DNA from: Microbacterium oleivorans
GTDB lineage: Bacteria; Actinomycetota; Actinomycetes; Actinomycetales; Microbacteriaceae
Direction: 5' to 3'
DNA: 64,000 bases
NCBI RefSeq assembly: GCF_023715745.1
Contig: NZ_JAMBOV010000001.1
Span: 62,001 to 126,000 of the forward strand
The notes under the pieces were generated by a model, which worked only from the letters and a program-made list of their open reading frames with translations, was not told where the DNA came from and did no database searches. Positions within the stretch are counted from its first letter, which is position 1; every line of letters begins with the position of its first letter. The translations under genes were made by a program, and so were the position numbers. This document shows positions 61,486 through 64,000 of the stretch, piece by piece.

Positions 61486-62775
61486 GTGCACACAACGCTC
61501 CGCGCTTTCGCGCGCTTCGGTCTCCTGGCCGCGATCGGTCTCGGGATGGCGCTGCTCTGGGTCGCCGTCGCCGCCGTTCTTTCCGCATCGGACGCACGCG
61601 CGTCCGACCGCGCAGAGGACGGGCTGCTGAGCGGGGTGTCCAAGGCGGTCGGAGAGATCACCGACCCGGTTGTCGAGAAGGTCGTCGAGCCTGTCGCCGA
61701 AAAGATCGCCAAGCCGACGGCGCAGAAGGTCGCTGAGCCCGTCGCGAACGTCGTCGCGCCTGCGGCCAAGACTGTCGAGAAGGTCGCCAAGCCCACCGGC
61801 AAGGTCGCCAAGCCCGTCACCGAGAAGGTCGTCAAGCCGGTCACCGAGAAGGTCTTCAAGCCCGTCACCGACAAGGCCGTCAAGCCGGTCACGGACAAGA
61901 TCGTGAAGCCGGTCACGGACAAGATCGTCAAGCCCGTCGCCGACAAGGTCGTCAAGCCCGTCACCGAGACCGTTGTCGCCCCGATCGTCACCCCCGTCAC
62001 CGACAAGGTCGTCAAGCCGGTCACCGAGACCGTGATCGCGCCGGTCGTCACGCCCGTCACCGACGCCGTGAAGCCCGTGACGGACGCCCTGAAGCCCGTC
62101 GCCGACGCCGTCGTGGACCCGGTGGTCGAGGTGGTCGCACCCGTGACGGACGCCGTCGTCACCCCTGTGGTGGAGGCCGTCGTCCCGCCCGTGATCGACG
62201 CCGTCAGCCCCGTCACCGACCCGGTGGTGGACGCGGTCTCGCCGGCGATTCCGCCAATCGTCGGCGCCGTCGATCCGGTTGTGGATCCGATCGCCCCTGA
62301 TCTCCCGCTCAGCCCGGTCGAGGTCCCCGGTTCGAACGTGCACCCCGGCGTGCCCGCCCCGTCCGGGCCGGCAGCGTCCGAGGGTGAGTCGATCCCGTCC
62401 GAGCCTGCCGTCGACGCACAGATCGTCACCGCCCCGACGCGCTCCTCGGTCACTCCGGACCCGCTCCGCGAGCACACGCCCGTGCAGATCGAGACCCTCT
62501 TCTCGGCGGCCGTGGCGCAGGTTCCTGCCGCTGATGCCGCTGCGGTCGCGCAACATCCGCTCGTCTTCACCGACCCCCTCGTGCCCGCGCCGAGTGCGCC
62601 CGCGTCGGAGTCCGGTTCCCTGACTTCCACCTCCACCGGAGGAGCTGCCGGGCTGATCGCCCTGCTCCCGCTCGGGATCCCCGCCGCGCACCGTGCCTGG
62701 GCGCGACGGGGCCGTCCGACCGACGAGCAGGGCCTCCCTGCGCCCTTCTTCGACACCGACGTCTCTCCCGACTGA
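61486..62775 (+). CDS. secreted KPVT-repeat protein, wall-associated
   Basis: A 429-residue exported protein that starts at GTG 61486, set by GGAGG seven bases upstream. A hydrophobic signal segment (10-33) ends in ARAS. Residues 50-270 form an approximately eight-residue repeat (VKPVTDKI, VKPVTEKV, FKPVTDKA), rich in Val, Pro, Thr and Lys. This grades into Pro-Val-Val-Asp/Ala variants. A low-complexity linker follows, then a short hydrophobic stretch near 380-400 (AAGLIALLPLGIPAA) before a charged tail, which could anchor it in the membrane or wall. No enzyme domain is visible. The next gene encodes another repeat protein. Confidence 0.75.
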   Translation: MHTTLRAFARFGLLAAIGLGMALLWVAVAAVLSASDARASDRAEDGLLSGVSKAVGEITDPVVEKVVEPVAEKIAKPTAQKVAEPVANVVAPAAKTVEKVAKPTGKVAKPVTEKVVKPVTEKVFKPVTDKAVKPVTDKIVKPVTDKIVKPVADKVVKPVTETVVAPIVTPVTDKVVKPVTETVIAPVVTPVTDAVKPVTDALKPVADAVVDPVVEVVAPVTDAVVTPVVEAVVPPVIDAVSPVTDPVVDAVSPAIPPIVGAVDPVVDPIAPDLPLSPVEVPGSNVHPGVPAPSGPAASEGESIPSEPAVDAQIVTAPTRSSVTPDPLREHTPVQIETLFSAAVAQVPAADAAAVAQHPLVFTDPLVPAPSAPASESGSLTSTSTGGAAGLIALLPLGIPAAHRAWARRGRPTDEQGLPAPFFDTDVSPD

Positions 62776-62871
62776 CGGGGATCGCGCCGCGCTTGCTCGC
62801 GGCATGCATCCGCACGCCCTGCGTGCCGGCGCCACGGCGCCATTCCCTGTCGATTTCTGAGGAGAGATGAA

Positions 62872-64000
62872 ATGAATTCCACGTTGTCGCGTGTCCTGCT
62901 GGGCACGCTCGTGGCCGGGGGCATCACGCTCTTCGGCGCGGCGGCCGCGCAGGCCGCAGAACCGACGACGTCCGGGGAGGATGGGCTGCTTTCGGGCACC
63001 CAGGCCGTCCTGAACGTCGACGTCCCGATCACCGTCGGCGACACCGCCGTCTCGGTCGTCGGTGACTCGTCCAGCTCGTCGAAGGACGAGGCCGAGCCGG
63101 CGAAGCCGTCGACGACCTCGTCCGCGTCCACGAGCGGTGCCGACGGCGCCGCATCCGGGTCGCAGGCGCTGGTCGACGTCAACGTCCCGATCACGGTGAA
63201 GGACACCGCGATCTCGGTCGTCGGCGACAGCACTACCGAGTCGGAGGATGCCGCGGCACCCGCCGAGCCTGCCGAACCGGCCGAGCCCGCCGCGGAACCG
63301 TCGACCGACGGTACCGACGGCGCCGCATCCGGCACTCAGGTCGTCGCCCCGATCACCGTCCCCGTGACGGTCGAGGACACGGCGATCTCGGTCGTCGGCG
63401 ACAGCACCACCGAGTCGGAGGATGCCGCAGCGCCCGCCGAGCCGGCCGAGTCCGCCTCTGCACCGTCCACCGACGGCACGGATGGCATCGGCTCCGGCAC
63501 GCAGGTCGTCGCCCCCGTCACCGCCCCGGTCACCGTCGGCGACACCGCCGTCTCGGTCATCGGCGACAGCTCGACCGAGTCGACGGATGCCGCAGCTCCG
63601 ACCGCACCGGCTCAGCCGACCGAGCCCGCTGAGGCGCCGTCCACAGACGGCACCGACGGCATCGGCTCCGGCACGCAGGTCGTCGCCCCGATCGGTATCC
63701 CGGTCACGGTCGACGACGCGGCAGTCTCGGTGATCGGCGACAGCTCGACCGAGAGCACGTCGGGATCCACAGCGCCGGTCTCGGGTGGCACCTCCACGGC
63801 CCCCACGACGGGCGGCTCGGACGGCATCGGCTCCGGAACGCAGGTCGTCGCTCCGATCACGGTCCCCGTGACCGTCGACGACACCGCCGTCTCGGTCATC
63901 GGTGACAGCTCGAGTGAGAGCACGTCAGGATCCACGGCGCCGGTCTCGGGCGGCACCTCCGCGGCCCCCACCACGGGCGGCTCGGACGGCATCGGCTCCG
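62872..64000 (+). CDS. secreted chaplin-like cysteine-free repeat protein (3' truncated)
   Basis: The frame starts at ATG 62872 (GGAGAGATG upstream) and stays open to the window end, with at least 376 residues. A signal peptide (1-29, cut after AQA) is followed by six repeats of 54-58 residues. Each core reads like SGTQVVAPITVPVTVDDTA then VSVIGDS. Cores start at about residues 41, 95, 153, 208, 266 and 321, and a seventh begins at 376. Chaplin domains share the S-G-N-Q, V-P-V-x-V-P-V-x-V and V-x-V-x-G-D pattern but have cysteines. Here none is present. Linkers are Ala/Glu/Pro or Ser/Gly/Thr-rich. It probably sits on the cell surface. Confidence 0.8.
   Translation, partial: MNSTLSRVLLGTLVAGGITLFGAAAAQAAEPTTSGEDGLLSGTQAVLNVDVPITVGDTAVSVVGDSSSSSKDEAEPAKPSTTSSASTSGADGAASGSQALVDVNVPITVKDTAISVVGDSTTESEDAAAPAEPAEPAEPAAEPSTDGTDGAASGTQVVAPITVPVTVEDTAISVVGDSTTESEDAAAPAEPAESASAPSTDGTDGIGSGTQVVAPVTAPVTVGDTAVSVIGDSSTESTDAAAPTAPAQPTEPAEAPSTDGTDGIGSGTQVVAPIGIPVTVDDAAVSVIGDSSTESTSGSTAPVSGGTSTAPTTGGSDGIGSGTQVVAPITVPVTVDDTAVSVIGDSSSESTSGSTAPVSGGTSAAPTTGGSDGIGS

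Noticed and set aside
61395..63335. 646-codon open frame on the minus strand, opposite the two repeat-protein genes
   Set aside because: It mirrors the repeats of the plus-strand genes, has no ribosome site, and arises from codon bias in GC-rich repeat DNA.
62872..64000. CRISPR-like repeat array
   Set aside because: The periodic DNA is coding; units are about 165-174 bp with conserved amino-acid cores rather than short identical repeats with unique spacers.

Overview
The window is high-GC DNA with dense, often overlapping ATGA/GTGA gene junctions, frequent GTG starts and an actinobacterial gene repertoire: CsoR and CmtR metal sensors, an Fe-S photolyase, a UbiA/CrtI-type carotenoid pair, and chaplin-like repeats. 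I read it as a chromosomal segment of a Microbacteriaceae member, most likely Microbacterium or a close relative. The assignment rests on gene content and style only. I saw no rRNA, tRNA, CRISPR array, transposase or prophage.

Region 1 (1-13 kb): a sugar-acid operon (5'-truncated FGGY kinase, SDR, KDPG aldolase), then a large secreted clan-A glycoside hydrolase preceded by two palindromes. Next come an NRAMP-fold transporter without the usual metal ligands, a DapA-like aldolase/lyase, a divergent LacI regulator, an APC permease, membrane proteins, an aldo/keto reductase and a barstar-like protein. Region 2 (13-17.2 kb): NhaA, small membrane proteins, an Asp23 protein and an adenine/adenosine deaminase.

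Region 3 (17.2-29 kb) is a glycan-use locus. A minus-strand operon encodes an Opp/Dpp-type ABC importer, a CE7 esterase, a ROK repressor and a peptidase E-like protein. It is divergent from a GH2 beta-mannosidase and a nucleoside hydrolase. Region 4 (29-44 kb) holds small DNA-repair-like genes, a secreted beta-propeller, a Nei-like glycosylase and a maltose-type ABC operon with a GH13 alpha-glucosidase and divergent ROK regulator. It also holds an Fe-S photolyase with an atypical SDR, and a decayed MFS gene.

Region 5 (44-51.7 kb): two tandem long hairpin repeats, the copper module csoR-copZ-copA, and a gluconate/idonate module (GntR, gntP, idnO, idnD, gntK). Region 6 (51.8-59.6 kb): an NmrA-like protein, the UbiA/CrtI pair, a PDZ serine protease, a beta-helix lipoprotein, and a CmtR-CDF metal efflux pair.

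Region 7 (59.7 kb to the end): dnaB, a 440-bp gap with DnaA-box-like sites, and two secreted repeat proteins. One has a VKPVT-type octapeptide tract. The other, which runs off the window, has at least six chaplin-like but cysteine-free repeats. This surface-protein pair, the NRAMP-like/DapA-like pair and the tandem hairpins are the most unusual content.
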